Below are positions 10,799 to 21,699 of a DNA stretch of 64,000 nucleotides, piece by piece (the first letter of the stretch is position 1; each line of letters opens with the position of its first letter). The stretch is from Clonostachys chloroleuca (lineage: Eukaryota; Ascomycota; Sordariomycetes; Hypocreales; Bionectriaceae). The notes beneath the pieces were generated by a model, which was given only the letters and a program-made list of their open reading frames with translations, did no database searches and was not told where the DNA came from. The stretch is from contig JBANAY010000004.1 of assembly GCA_037952775.1 (NCBI GenBank), forward strand, positions 1,364,001 to 1,428,000, written 5' to 3'. A program made the position numbers and the translations under genes.

Positions 10799-13700
10799 AT
10801 GTTATGTCCAATGAAGATGGACAAGATGGGCCTGGAAACAACAGAGATGTCTTTGAGCGGACAGAATACGCCGTATAACCCATCTTCTCGTGATAATTAC
10901 CAAGATACCGACTTGATACAGCTTCTTCAAGGCGGTCTGGTGGAAAACACCGATAGCTCTCCAGTTAAAAGTCTTGGTGTATCTTACGAGAACCTAACTG
11001 TTAGGGGTGTCGAAGCTTCCGCATCCTCAGTAGAAACTCTCCCCAAAGCCATCTGGTACACATTCGGCCCTGGGCTGTGGCATCTGGCCCGCCGCATGAT
11101 ACCCATCATTCCCTCCACCACGCCCAGCCATGAAATCATACACAATGTGACAGGCAACGTCCAGCCCGGGGAAATCATGCTCGTTCTCGGCCGCCCTGGA
11201 TCGGGATGCTCCACCTTCCTCAAAGCTATTGCCAATCAACGCGAAGAGTATGCTGTAGTGGAAGGAGATGTTCGCTATGGCGGTATTACAGCCGAGGAGC
11301 AAAAGCGACATTACCGTGGCGAAGTTGTTTATTGCGAAGAGGAAGATAGGCATTTCGCATCTTTGACCGCATGGCAGACTTTATGGTTCGCTCTTACGAC
11401 GAAGACGAAGCGACGTGAGAGAGGAAGTACACCAAACGTTATTGACGTGCTCCTGCGAGTTTTCAAAATGAGACATGTGTCATCGACTCTTATCGGAGAC
11501 GAGCATCTTCGAGGTTTATCTGGCGGTGAAAGAAAGCGCATCAGCCTTGCTGAGACCTTAGCTACGCGAGCGGCAGTGGCATGCTGGGACAATTCAACGC
11601 GAGGCTTAGATGCGAGCACAGCTCTCAGCTTTGTGGAAGCTCTTCGTGCGTACACCGACCTAAGCGGCCGGACAACTCTCATCAGCCTTTACCAAGCTAG
11701 CGAGTCTATCTACAATCTTGTCAACAAAGTCATCGTCTTTGACCAAGGACGGGTCATTTACCAAGGGCCTGCCCAGGAAGCCAAAAAATATTTTGTCGAC
11801 TTGGGATATTATTGTCCACCTAGGCAGTGAGTTCACTCTCGTCTCGGTATTCTTCTGAAACAAACTAATTCGTCCGGGTTAGAACGACTGCAGACTTTTT
11901 AACGTCAATTGGTGATATCAACAATGAGAAGTTCCAACAGGATCGAGGAGACTATGCTCACAAGTCACCACAAGAGCTTGAAGAGCTGTTTCACCGCAGT
12001 TCGCATCACCAGAGGATACTCGAAGATGTAAGAAAGACACACAATCTATATCACAGGGGCCAGACGAAGGCAAGCGAGCTTTTCAGATCTTCAGTTCACC
12101 AGTGTAAGTCTTACTCGAACGTTCATCAAGAAGTTGAAACTTATTCAGTGCCCCAGCAAAATCAAGGCGGGTGTCCCCGAATTCTCCCTATACTATTTCC
12201 TACGTACGCCAAGTTGTGGCATGTATCAAGCGTCAACTCTGGCTTATGTGGTACGACCGAAATTCCTTTTACGTCAAGCTCGCGACCATCATCGTCAACG
12301 CTCTCGTTATCGGGTCTCTTTTCTCCGAAGTTGACTCTAGCTCTACCGACTCAACTTTTGCTCGAAGCGGCATGACTTTCATCTCGGTTGGGTTCATTGG
12401 TTGGATCCAATTTGCCGAGCTGAAGCCTTCCATTGAAGGTCGTACGATCTTGGAACGCCAGCGCCAGTTTTCTTTTTGCCGCCCATCGGCTGTCGTTGTC
12501 GGTCGCGCCGTTTTGGACCTGCTTGCCATGTTGATCATGACGTCGACTTTCAGTTTGGCGTTTTATTTTCTTGCCCAATACCAGTTTGACGCAGGAAAGT
12601 TTTGGACCTATTTCTTGTTTGTTTACACGGGTGGATTCACATTAACAGCGCTGTATCGGATGTTGGCAGCCTTTTCAAATACGGTGGACGATGCCATTCT
12701 CTACGTTGGGATTTGTGAGTTTTTCTCTGGAAATCGGCGCAATCTACTATGAGATAAGCTAACAACCCTCTGAATAGTGATGAATGTAATGTTCATATAC
12801 ACGGGCTACAACATTCCCCGCAACACTTTGATCAATGACGTGCCTTGGTTTGGTTGGTTTGCCTACATCAACCCCCTCACGTTTGCGTTCGAAGCGGTCC
12901 TGACGAGTGAGATGGCCGGCATCTCTTTAAAATGTAATCAAGATCAACTTGTACCACGAGGGGAATTTGCTCTGGAGGACTTCCAAGGGTGTGGAATTCC
13001 GGGTGCGGGAGTTGGCAGCACCACAGTAGATGGTCTCGCCTTCTTGAATGCTGCATTTGATTTGTGAGTCAACAATGCGTTGATGGGCCCATCGTGATTC
13101 TCTAACGTTTATCTAGCCACAAAGGAAATATTTGGCGCAATCTCGGTATTCTTTTTGCCTTTTCAATCGCCTTTATCGTGGTCAATGTGGTAGCAGTCGA
13201 CATGTTCCGTCTCGAATCCGCCGATACTCAGTCAACCGTCTACGCGAAGCCGAATCAAGAAGCCGAATTACCGAAGGTTGAAAACACAGGGCCAGAGACT
13301 GATTTGGGTAACATGGGTCACGGAAATCATGTCTTTACATTTAAAGACCTGGAGTATACCATCCCTTATGGGCATGGAGAAAAGAAGCTTCTCCATGGCG
13401 TAACAGGATATGTAAAGCCAGGCCAAATGGTAGCTCTAATCGGAACATCAGGAGCCGGCAAAAGTACTTTGTTGAATACTTTATCCTTTAGACACAGATT
13501 TGGCACAGTCTCGGGGACCATTGCAGTGGATGGCAAGAGAGTTGATCATATTGGAAAGTCAGAAATTGGATTTTGTGAGCAGCGGGACGTTCATGAGGGA
13601 TCAGCCACAGTGTTGGAGGCGCTCCGCTTCTCCGCGCTGTTGAGGCAGGATCGCCGAACTTCTCGTGCCGAGAAACTCGCCTACGTTGACCGGCTCATCC

Positions 13701-15485
13701 ACCTGCTGGAATTTAATGAGCTCAAGCATGCGCTTGTATCCTCACTGGATATTGAACAGCGTAAGCGAGTAACCATCGGCGTTGAACTCGGTAAGATATC
13801 ACAATACCATTGCGCTTCATCGCGCCTGCGATTCAAAGACTTACTGTACAGCAGCTGCCAAACCCTCAATGCTCCTATTCTTAGACGAGCCTACCTCTGG
13901 TCTTGATAGCCAATCAGCTTATTCTGTTGTTCGTTTCCTCCGCAAGCTTGCAGACTCTGGCCAGGCCATTATCTGTACGATTCACCAACCCTCCTCTGAC
14001 CTCATCGAGCAATTTGACTCGATCTTGGCCCTCAATCTTGAGGGAATACCAGCTACTTCGGACCCTTGGGAGATAACGGCACAGTCGTTGTTGAATACTT
14101 CGCAGCACGTGGATCTCGCCCGGCACCTGCCCAAAACATTGCCGAGTTCATCCTGGAGACAACATCTCGAGCAGCAAGCAGCGTCAAAAATGACCAGGAA
14201 CCAATCGACTGGGATGAAGAGTGGCGCAAAAGCTCTGAGGCAGACAAGGTCGTCAAAGAGATTGACCGATATGCTGCTCTTGGACTTGAGAATGCCCAAA
14301 CTCGAGAGCCCAGGGTTGAGTCATTCTCAGCGTCGACTTTCCTCCAATGCAAGCTCCTGACTAAACGAACGTTTGTAAAGTACTGGAGAGAACCACACTA
14401 CTTTTATGGAAGAATTTTCATCCATTTGACTATGGGGATTCTGGTTGGATTTGTAAGTGTCTCGTTCTCATAGTCCCAGATGCTCATTCCTAACTAGAAG
14501 CATAGACTTTCCGAGATAGCTCTAACACCATTGCGTCTATTCAGAACCGAATGCTCAGTTCTATCATCATGCCCTTCTTTATGACTGCTCCAGTTGTGAA
14601 CAGCGTTGTCTCCAACTTTTTCACTTTCCGCGAGCTCTGGGAGGACAGAGAACTGCCTAGCGGAACGTATTCGTGGGTAGCATTCTGCACGGCAAATATC
14701 ATCGCCGAAATACCAATTTCAATCTTGGCTGGCACTATATATTTTATTCTCTGGTATTTCCCGTCAGAGTCCCCCATAATCAGTTCCGTGTCAGGATATG
14801 CCTACGCCTTGACTATCCTATGGGCTCTATTCATGCCAAGTTTTGGTCACTGGATCGGTGCATTCGGCCCAACATACCAGATAACCTCTAACGTAAGACT
14901 CCTTATCCCTTAAATGTGACCAGTCTTACTAAAATTTGCAATGCCTAGGTTCTACCTTGCTTCTTCGTCGGATTGTCACTGATAACCACAACATTCACCC
15001 CTTGGCAATACATGCCAGCCGTGTGGAAGTACACAGTCTACTACATGAACCCAGTGACCTGGTATAGCCGGGGGATTCTCTCCACGGTGCTTCCTTTATA
15101 TTCTATACAGTGCAGTCAGTCTGAGCTGGCAAGATTCAATCCGCCCCCGGGGAGCACCTGCGCCGAATACGCAGGCCACTTCGTCAGCGAGGTGGCCACC
15201 TCAGGGTATCTGCAGAACCCGAATGAAACATCCAACTGTGGGTTCTGCCAATATCAAAATGGTCTCGAGTATATCGAGACTCTCAATATCCACAGTGGAG
15301 ATCAATGGCTGGCCCTTGGACTTATGGCTGTCTTTGTTGTCTTAAACTGGGCTCTGCTCTTCTTTTTCGTCTATACCGTCAGGTTCAAGGGGTGGAAATT
15401 TGGCACCGCACATCTAAACAGACTCTTCTTCAAGGCAAAGCGAAGTTTCAGGCAGAGAAGCAAGGGAGATGATGTGGAGGTCTGA
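10799..15485 (+). CDS. Full-size PDR-type (ABCG) ABC transporter, one frameshift in NBD2
   Basis: Exons 10799-11826, 11883-12101, 12149-12714, 12778-13063, 13117-13790, 13852-14452, 14506-14892, 14949-15485 give about 1,432 aa, the usual PDR length. The order is NBD1-TMD1-NBD2-TMD2. NBD1 has the degenerate PDR Walker A (GRPGSGCST, near residue 130), signature [11 protein letters not shown] and a WDNSTRGLD Walker B region. NBD2 has a full Walker A (GTSGAGKST, near 808), [23 protein letters not shown] and the IHQPSSD H-loop. Such pumps export drugs and lipophilic metabolites across the plasma membrane. After the H-loop, near GGG 14042-14044, one base is missing: the frame before reads ILALNLEG and the next frame resumes at YFGPLGDNG. 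Exon 6 length confirms a one-base shortfall. Other splice phases are consistent. Confidence 0.88.
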
Positions 15486-15776
15486 TATTTCACTGACGTG
15501 ACTAGCCGCCACACTCCCTGATCTCTGACAAGTACGTCGAAAACAGCATAGGGGCTGAGGAGGCAAATAGAACTTTGGTGAAATCGTCTTTGGAATAAAA
15601 TAATTAAGCTAGGAATAATGCTGTACTCTGAAATTCGGAAACAATTCTGTACTTCGTGTCAAAGCAGTTGAATTCTACCCTTCATATCATCAATCGTGCC
15701 CTGTTATCAAATTGTTATGAGCCTTGTCGTTACGACATGGACGTGCAGCTGTAGACGCCAGTATTGGTGCTTGTTC

Positions 15777-16994
15777 CTACTGATTCCGGTGATATTTGGT
15801 GCTTCTCTTCCGCCCATATGTTGCTTCCTCAGCCTCCAACGCTGCCAATTTATTTAGCTCAACAAGATCTTCCTCGCTGGGCTCCTCAACAGGCTTTGCT
15901 TTCGGCTCTCGCAGTAGAAGGGGATCTCGCGGTCTCGGCGACTTTGGCACGTCACTTGAGGAATCAGGTGCATCGAGCTCCCTTTGTTTCTCGGCAGCCT
16001 GCTTCGCGTCGTCGCCCATATGTTGCCACAGCCACTTCTCGTCTTTCATTTTATTCAGATCAGTTCCCAGATATCCCTCTCCCTCTCGCCAACGGTTCCA
16101 AGCCTCGAATCCCAAGAAGGAGAGGAACGTATTGATAACATATTCCTCTAGATTCAGGGCTGGTAACCCGCACGCGTCCCGTAGCATCAGGTGCATGCAC
16201 ACGATTCGGAAGCACCGCTGGACCTCTTTATCCGTGTTTGAACCGGTTTTAGAATGAATGGCATTCCGGTTTCGTACGTAGCGCCGCATGGGCGAACTCT
16301 CCTCGGCATATGTGTAAGGGACCCATCTCTCGCATTGTTCCTCCTTGCCCAGCGTGTCGGGGAAGCACTTGAGAATCTCGACGAAAAAAAGAAATTCAAG
16401 AGCCTCTCCCAACCCAAGCTCCCAGCCAGTGTTGTCTGTTTTGAAACGTCTTCGGGTCCAGAGTTTGGCGTTCTTCGGTGCCAGGTCTTTGAGCGGGATT
16501 TCCCTTCGACAACGGGCCAAGTATAGCAAAGGCCCAATCTGCTCACATGCCAATAGTGCCCGAACCGCATCTGCCAAGGGCTGGAAATTGTCATGGGGCT
16601 CGGTCCAGAATGCCAGCCGCTGCATGGCTGGTGTTAATGTATTCTCCTTGGCGCTGCAGGGCGTGAACGTGGTTTGGAACTCGTCGAGCACCACGTCTTG
16701 AAACAGTTTGTTGTCAGTTGAGATTTCTTCCGCCTGAAGAGCATCCTGCCGCATTTTTGAGCCATTGTTGACCGCGCCGTGAACTACTTTCGCGAAATTG
16801 ACGGCAAATTGGTGCACCTGTGCTGTCCACTCCTCCCGTGAGTCTTTGGGGGTTAGAATCAGAGGGCAACCCCCGTCCTTCCATGAGCTTTGATACACGC
16901 GCTTGTACCATTGATCGTGGCGCTGGGTGCTGATGGGCTCAAAATGGAACGATTGCTTAATGAGCTGCTCCAGTTTGGTTTGTAGCTGCTCCAT
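15777..16994 (-). CDS. Conserved-looking protein of unknown function, 405 aa
   Basis: A single uninterrupted frame from ATG 16994 to TAG 15777 gives 405 aa with no introns. I do not recognise the family. It has no signal peptide or membrane segment. The N-terminal half is mixed alpha-helical with many aromatics (PISTQRHDQWYKRVYQSSW). The middle has CRREIPLKDLAPKNAKLW and LGEALEFLFFVEILKCF. A distal part reads LEEYVINTFLSFLGFEAWNRWREG. The last 75 residues are charged and proline/serine-rich, ending in a basic tail (GRKRSTKYHRNQ). Its start lies 428 bases from the 3' end of the nitrate reductase gene, on the same strand. Codon use and the long clean frame support a real gene. No evidence links it to nitrate use beyond position. 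Confidence 0.7.
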   Translation of the reverse strand: MEQLQTKLEQLIKQSFHFEPISTQRHDQWYKRVYQSSWKDGGCPLILTPKDSREEWTAQVHQFAVNFAKVVHGAVNNGSKMRQDALQAEEISTDNKLFQDVVLDEFQTTFTPCSAKENTLTPAMQRLAFWTEPHDNFQPLADAVRALLACEQIGPLLYLARCRREIPLKDLAPKNAKLWTRRRFKTDNTGWELGLGEALEFLFFVEILKCFPDTLGKEEQCERWVPYTYAEESSPMRRYVRNRNAIHSKTGSNTDKEVQRCFRIVCMHLMLRDACGLPALNLEEYVINTFLSFLGFEAWNRWREGEGYLGTDLNKMKDEKWLWQHMGDDAKQAAEKQRELDAPDSSSDVPKSPRPRDPLLLREPKAKPVEEPSEEDLVELNKLAALEAEEATYGRKRSTKYHRNQ

Positions 16995-17421
16995 TGTAGC
17001 GACTCCAACAGCGGTCTGTTTATGTTCGAAGAGCGGTTAGTGAACGAATTGAAAAATACCCAGAGCCAGAAGCAATGGATGTTTCATTTCTATTTACTTG
17101 TCCTCATCAGCGATGATTCATGTATTTGTGGCGAGTGACTCATCAAGCAACCTAAAAATAGCGACTTTTACGCTGGTGATGCGCTCCGCCACGGCTTTTT
17201 GTCATCTTGAAACCTCTTAGTTCCGTGCTCTGGGCACCTATGAGCCTCAGTTGCTCGTACACTCTCCAATTGATCCAAGCTGATTGGAGATAATGATAAA
17301 TTTCTTGATTTCGTTTATAATAGCGCTATGATTTAGTAGGAAACGCATGATGTGAACTACACTCCGTTCACAGGTCACAATTGGTGGGCTAATCTATGTA
17401 CAAAGAAATTCGTCAAACATA
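16995..17421. other. Intergenic, upstream of the 405-aa gene
   Basis: This short region lies between the 3' end of nitrate reductase and the start of the next minus-strand gene. It is A/T-rich around 17280-17350, and no further structure was seen. It must hold the nitrate reductase terminator and the promoter of the 405-aa gene. Confidence 0.4.
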
Positions 17422-20177
17422 TTAGAAGAATACGACCGTTCGATCGATATCCCATCCCAAACTCTTCAAGCCAGCTGATACACCCTTCTCCATTGCTGGA
17501 GGGCCGCAAACCAGTGCAAGGGTATCCTCCAGCTCATCTCCCGTTGGTGTGGGTGGGGGAGGGGGTAGGTGTTGTCGAAGACAGTTCTCGTCGACATACC
17601 CTCGACCCATTTTCCAATCATCCCCAAGGCTTTTAGAACTCAACACATACCAAATTCGAATATGTTGTTTCAGGAGAGACGCGATCTGTTCAAGCTCCTC
17701 GCGAAGCAGGATGTCTTCTTCTGTTCGGTTACCAGATACCAACCAAATTTGTATAGGGTCATAAGCTTCGTCCGGAGGGAGGGCCTGGACCTCATCCGCA
17801 ATGGCTTTCAGTGTAGTCCAAATGGGTGTGATGCCGCTCCCTCCGCAAATCATGACCAGCCTCTTTATTGAGCGGCAGCGATTGCCAGGGTTCCATTGGA
17901 CTTGTTTGCTGCCGAGATAGGTAAACTCTCCGACAGGGCCCTTGAGCTCTATCGTTAGCTCCTCAGAGTCGGCACCTATTAGCGCATTTTCAAGCAGCAT
18001 GGTCATCTTTCCTCCCGGGTAATCCCCCTCCTTGCTATTTGGGGGGGCACCAGGGAAGTAGACCTTGATTAAGATGTCCAGAAATCCTTTCTGGGAGTTG
18101 CTGCTGTAGGGGGTATATGCGCGCTGCACCGTTTCTACCTCTTTAGTAGTAGGGTTCGTTCGTTTTACTCGAAGGTATACGTGCTGACCGACTGGCAACC
18201 CTACCAATTGGTCCTCATGTGAGAGCGCGAATCTGAAAATTCGAGAATCATGTGAAACAACCCGTTTTGAGGCCAGATATGTTTTCTTCCACCTCTTTGG
18301 CTGCAAGAATGGCTTGCTTGGGTCTTCATCTTCAGCAGCATCTGCAGATGCTTCCGTGGAGATGGATCCTTGGAGCTTTCCTAGGTGATAGTCGCGTAGC
18401 ATCCGCTTGGCATCAACCGAGTGAATGGCCATGAAGTCTTCGGTGGCATCTTCTCCAGCCACGATGCGAATTGACTGCTCACCTCCAGGATGACCCTCCA
18501 GAAACTTGGTTCCATCGTAGACATGGCCGTGGACAACGAACCAAGGTTCTGGGCCTTCTGGATCAGCGTGCTGTGCTAACTCTTCCGGTGTGATTGCCAC
18601 TGAGGTTTTGGATTCGTCCAACATCTCCTTGAGGATATCTTCTTTTGCATTCGAAGCATCAGGCTGTGATGTGGCCGCGTTGGATGCACTAGAACTGTAA
18701 GGGCTCTCTCCACCAAAATTAGGGAACCTGGGGTCGGCTCCAGCATCTTTCATCCGCTGCATCCAGCCGCCAGCATCTCCAGCCACAGGAGCTGGGTGCT
18801 CGAATCGAACGGATTCTCCTTTCCCATCTTTGTGGACAGCGACACGGAACCACCAGGAATTCATCATCGACGTTGGGCTCCAGTACATGTCGCGGGGCAT
18901 TGTCTGTAACGCCTCATCCATAGCTCGTACTGCAATCACCCTCACATCTGGACCTACTAAATCAGACATAATATCGAGATCGAGCCTCCAAAAGCACCAG
19001 CAGAAGCTCATCTCAGTCATGCTTAGATCCAGGGTACCAAAGAAGGGATGATTCTGAACTGGGTAGAGGCGGTACAGATCTTCGGGATATGTGATATCTG
19101 CTAACCTCCAAGTTTTGCCGTCGTCGAGGGTAATTTCTACACGCGTGATTCGACGACCACCGCCAGTGTAAGCGTACCCGTCAATGGGTAACTTTTGGCT
19201 TGAGTTTGGTTGGAGATTCACGATCTCATTGTGGTCGGGGGAGCAAATAGCGGCATTGACGTTGAGGTCATTGATGATGTACTTCGGGTCATACCACCAT
19301 TTGTCCTCATTTCGGGCTTGATCAGCCGATACCACGGTAGGGAGAAGCTTGTTGTCGAAAAAGTGAAGATGGTGTTGACTTTCACGATCTGATATCTCGA
19401 TGCGCTGTAGCCATTTGACCATACGACCACCGATTTGACCCGGGACAACCAGGCGAAGAGGATACCCGTGATCGGGCGACAATTCTTCTCCGTTTATGGC
19501 CCACGCAATGAGCATGCCCTTTTGCCGATCCATAGCCCAATTAAGTCTCTGTGATGTTCCATATTTGCCTTTGGGAAGTTCGTCTGCCCCTTCGAATATG
19601 ACATGGCGTGCGCGCCCGGGCACGACGGTTTCGTATGAAGGGTATGCTGTTAGCAGCGGATTCTTGGGCCTGCAATAATCGATAATGTCGGCCAGGTAGA
19701 CTCCCGTGAAGAGGCCGGTTGAAACCCCAGCGGCACCCCAGTTGAACCCAAGACCCTTTGTGACGACATTTTGTTCTTTTCGGCGGTTACCGGCACACAC
19801 CAAAGTAACGGGCAATGTGACTGTGGGAAACATAGATTTCAAATCGTCGATGGTGAACTGGAACTCGTTCTCCACGAGGCCATGCACACGGAGCTTCCAG
19901 GACTTTGCTTCATCTCTGGTCACTCGTGGGACGTATCCATGATTACGAACGTAGAATAGGTTCTGCGGCGTGAGGAAGCCTTTGCTGAAAAGTGTAGAGA
20001 GGGGGCTTCCACATTAAACGGATGTTTGCCCGTCAATCGGACCAAACGCTCGTCTCTGTTTACCCAGTTATCTGGAGTCGGCCCGTCGACGGCTAATGGT
20101 ATTGTTGGTTCGATTCTGGGGACGGGAGGTAATAAGTTTGTATCGTAAAACGATCGAGGGGCAAAGAGTTCAACGCT

Positions 20178-20210
<33 letters not shown>

Positions 20211-20363
20211 ATCGAAGTTCTTCGAATACAGTGAAAGACAAGATGCTGGTGATGTTAAGCCGTCGGTCGTGTCCGCGATAGATGCAGCTGAACTCCAGAC
20301 ATGATCTTCGCCATCAGTAGTCACTACTGAGGAAGCGAGAGATGCCCAAGATTTTGATGCCAT
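17422..20363 (-). CDS. niaD: Assimilatory nitrate reductase (NAD(P)H), intronless, one frameshift near the N-terminus
   Basis: Reduces nitrate to nitrite in the cytosol. From ATG 20363 to TAA 17422 the frame spans about 980 aa without introns. A variable N-terminus holds an EP-repeat (EPEPEPEPEPE). The molybdopterin domain follows, with the Mo-ligand cysteine in LVCAGNRRKEQN and with KGKYGTSQRLNWAMDR. Next come the dimerisation domain, a cytochrome b5 domain (FLEGHPGGEQSI and the second haem histidine in AIHSVDAKRML), the FAD domain (RAYTPYSS) and the NAD(P)H domain (CGGSGITP, CGPPAME), ending in VVFF. The frame breaks at the C5 run read from 20005 to 20001: one more C would join HPFNVEAP to LSTLFSKGF. 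Everything downstream is clean. It is divergent from niiA and shares its promoter with NirA-type and GATA sites. Confidence 0.93.
20181..20210. repeat. Hexanucleotide tandem repeat inside nitrate reductase
   Basis: Five copies of TGGTTC (plus strand) encode the Glu-Pro repeat in the variable N-terminus of the nitrate reductase. Slippage would add or remove EP units without breaking the frame. Confidence 0.85.
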
Positions 20364-20904
20364 GGTTGTTGTTTATTGTTATTGTTCACATTTAAGGGCA
20401 CTGGATTTCGGGATATCATGTACATGAAAATAAATGACAATATCCCATCAGACGCCTAGTTCAAGGCCAAGGAAGTCACACAAAGGGCAGGAGTGAAGTG
20501 GAAGGTGTCCAAGATTTCATGGTACCGAGACACAAACAAGAAGAGAGAAATTGGGGCTATTCAAGATCCACTCGTCTACTTGTTCTCTCGAACGTAGTCC
20601 ATCAGCAGTAGTGCTGAGAACGAAACTCCCCACTACTCTCTCATACGTGATCCGGCCTGACATCGACGGTGGAGCACAAGTGGATGGGGTGAACAATTCA
20701 GATAGCGTGATTAAATTTGCCAGTAACAAGAATTACGCCACACTGATGATAAGGGCATCGGTTACAACATGCATGTGAAACTAGGCTACCGGTATTACCC
20801 GTGGGTTGTGGTGTGATACCCGTATCCTGACTTTGATGGTATGATAAGAGGTTTGGGAGCGTGGCATTACTTGGGGGCAGGGAGGAAAATTTACAGAATT
20901 TGGT

Positions 20905-20918
20905 TTCTCCGCGGAGAA
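20905..20918. promoter_or_regulatory. NirA-type site, perfect 14-bp palindrome
   Basis: TTCTCCGCGGAGAA contains the NirA consensus CTCCGHGG at 20907-20914 on the plus strand. Because it is a perfect inverted repeat, the core reads the same on both strands. Confidence 0.8.
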
Positions 20919-21011
20919 AGGGCCCTCTTGAATAAATAGACTTACTCAATGACAACCTAGAAATTAGCTTGACAAGGTAGATCGAGCTAGATAAGCTGGC
21001 CGCCCGCACAG

Positions 21012-21042
21012 AGATAAACTTGCAGATAAGACAACTTGATAA
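21012..21042. promoter_or_regulatory. Cluster of three GATA (AreA-type) sites
   Basis: AGATAA at 21012 and 21024 and TGATAA at 21037 lie within 31 bases, with a fourth AGATAA at 20989. All are in the same orientation. Closely spaced HGATAR elements are the pattern expected for an AreA/NIT2 nitrogen-derepression factor. Confidence 0.75.
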
Positions 21043-21110
21043 GAAACTACAGCTTTCTTATTGGTTCCCCCAGAATCTGAAGTCTGTCAAGCAACTCTGG
21101 GGATGAACTT

Positions 21111-21122
21111 TCTCCGCGGAGA
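21111..21122. promoter_or_regulatory. NirA-type site, 12-bp palindrome
   Basis: TCTCCGCGGAGA includes CTCCGCGG at 21112-21119. It is the second NirA-type palindrome of the divergent promoter, about 200 bases from the first and flanking the GATA cluster. Confidence 0.8.
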
Positions 21123-21699
21123 GAACTGAGATGGCGATGCTGCAGGGTTTATTACCCGCAGGGACTATCGATGGCGATACCGAGCCAATTGAGTCCTCCC
21201 AATGCTGCTCAACTTATCAAGCAGCTGGGAATAAATCCAGGGTGACAGCTGCCGGCTTTGCTTCCCACCTTGCCACCCTCACGCAGAGTGACACAACACC
21301 AGGCTAGAGCCCCCACCACCTCGTTCTAGTTCCTGGCCGATGGAGATCTTCGGGTTAATCTTGTAATCGGGATCGCTGATTGGACAGGCCATTGAGATAC
21401 TTGGGTGATGTGTAAGTGACCTCTGGCGTATCAGTGCCTACCACACCTTCACAATGTCGTAGTCCAATGAGAGTATTTGATAGTCAGGCAAGATAGCTGC
21501 ATATCTTCAAAAGGGTAGCGGAGCGCCTCGCCTTACAATACCGTAAAGTAAAGTCTCATATCTATGAGGGAAGATTATTATCTGCCTTTTATCTTTCCTG
21601 TAGGGTTCTTATAACATCATCCCACCACATCACTTGACAAGAGGTTAGCTGTAAGAGGTTTATCCAACTGTTTCTTGTCTTTACACATCTGTCACTACC

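Larger units (their letters stand above)
20364..21699. promoter_or_regulatory. Shared divergent niaD-niiA promoter
   Basis: This 1.34 kb intergenic region separates the start codons of nitrate reductase (minus) and nitrite reductase (plus). It carries two CTCCGCGG palindromes and at least ten HGATAR sites. The GATA sites include AGATAA/TGATAA at 20747, 20842, 20989, 21012, 21024 and 21037, TTATCA at 21214, and AGATAG/TGATAG at 20700, 21478 and 21491. In Aspergillus the pathway regulator NirA binds CTCCGHGG and the GATA factor AreA binds HGATAR, and both are needed for nitrate induction. The layout matches that known organisation, so co-regulation of both genes by nitrate and by nitrogen repression is a strong inference. 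Confidence 0.85.

Noticed and set aside
11188..11214. Missing Walker A lysine in NBD1 of the ABC transporter
   Set aside because: Cysteine in place of lysine is normal for fungal PDR transporters, so it is not a defect.
13852..14452. An intron to explain the ABC transporter frame change
   Set aside because: The two frames meet within a few bases inside a conserved stretch, leaving no room for an intron.
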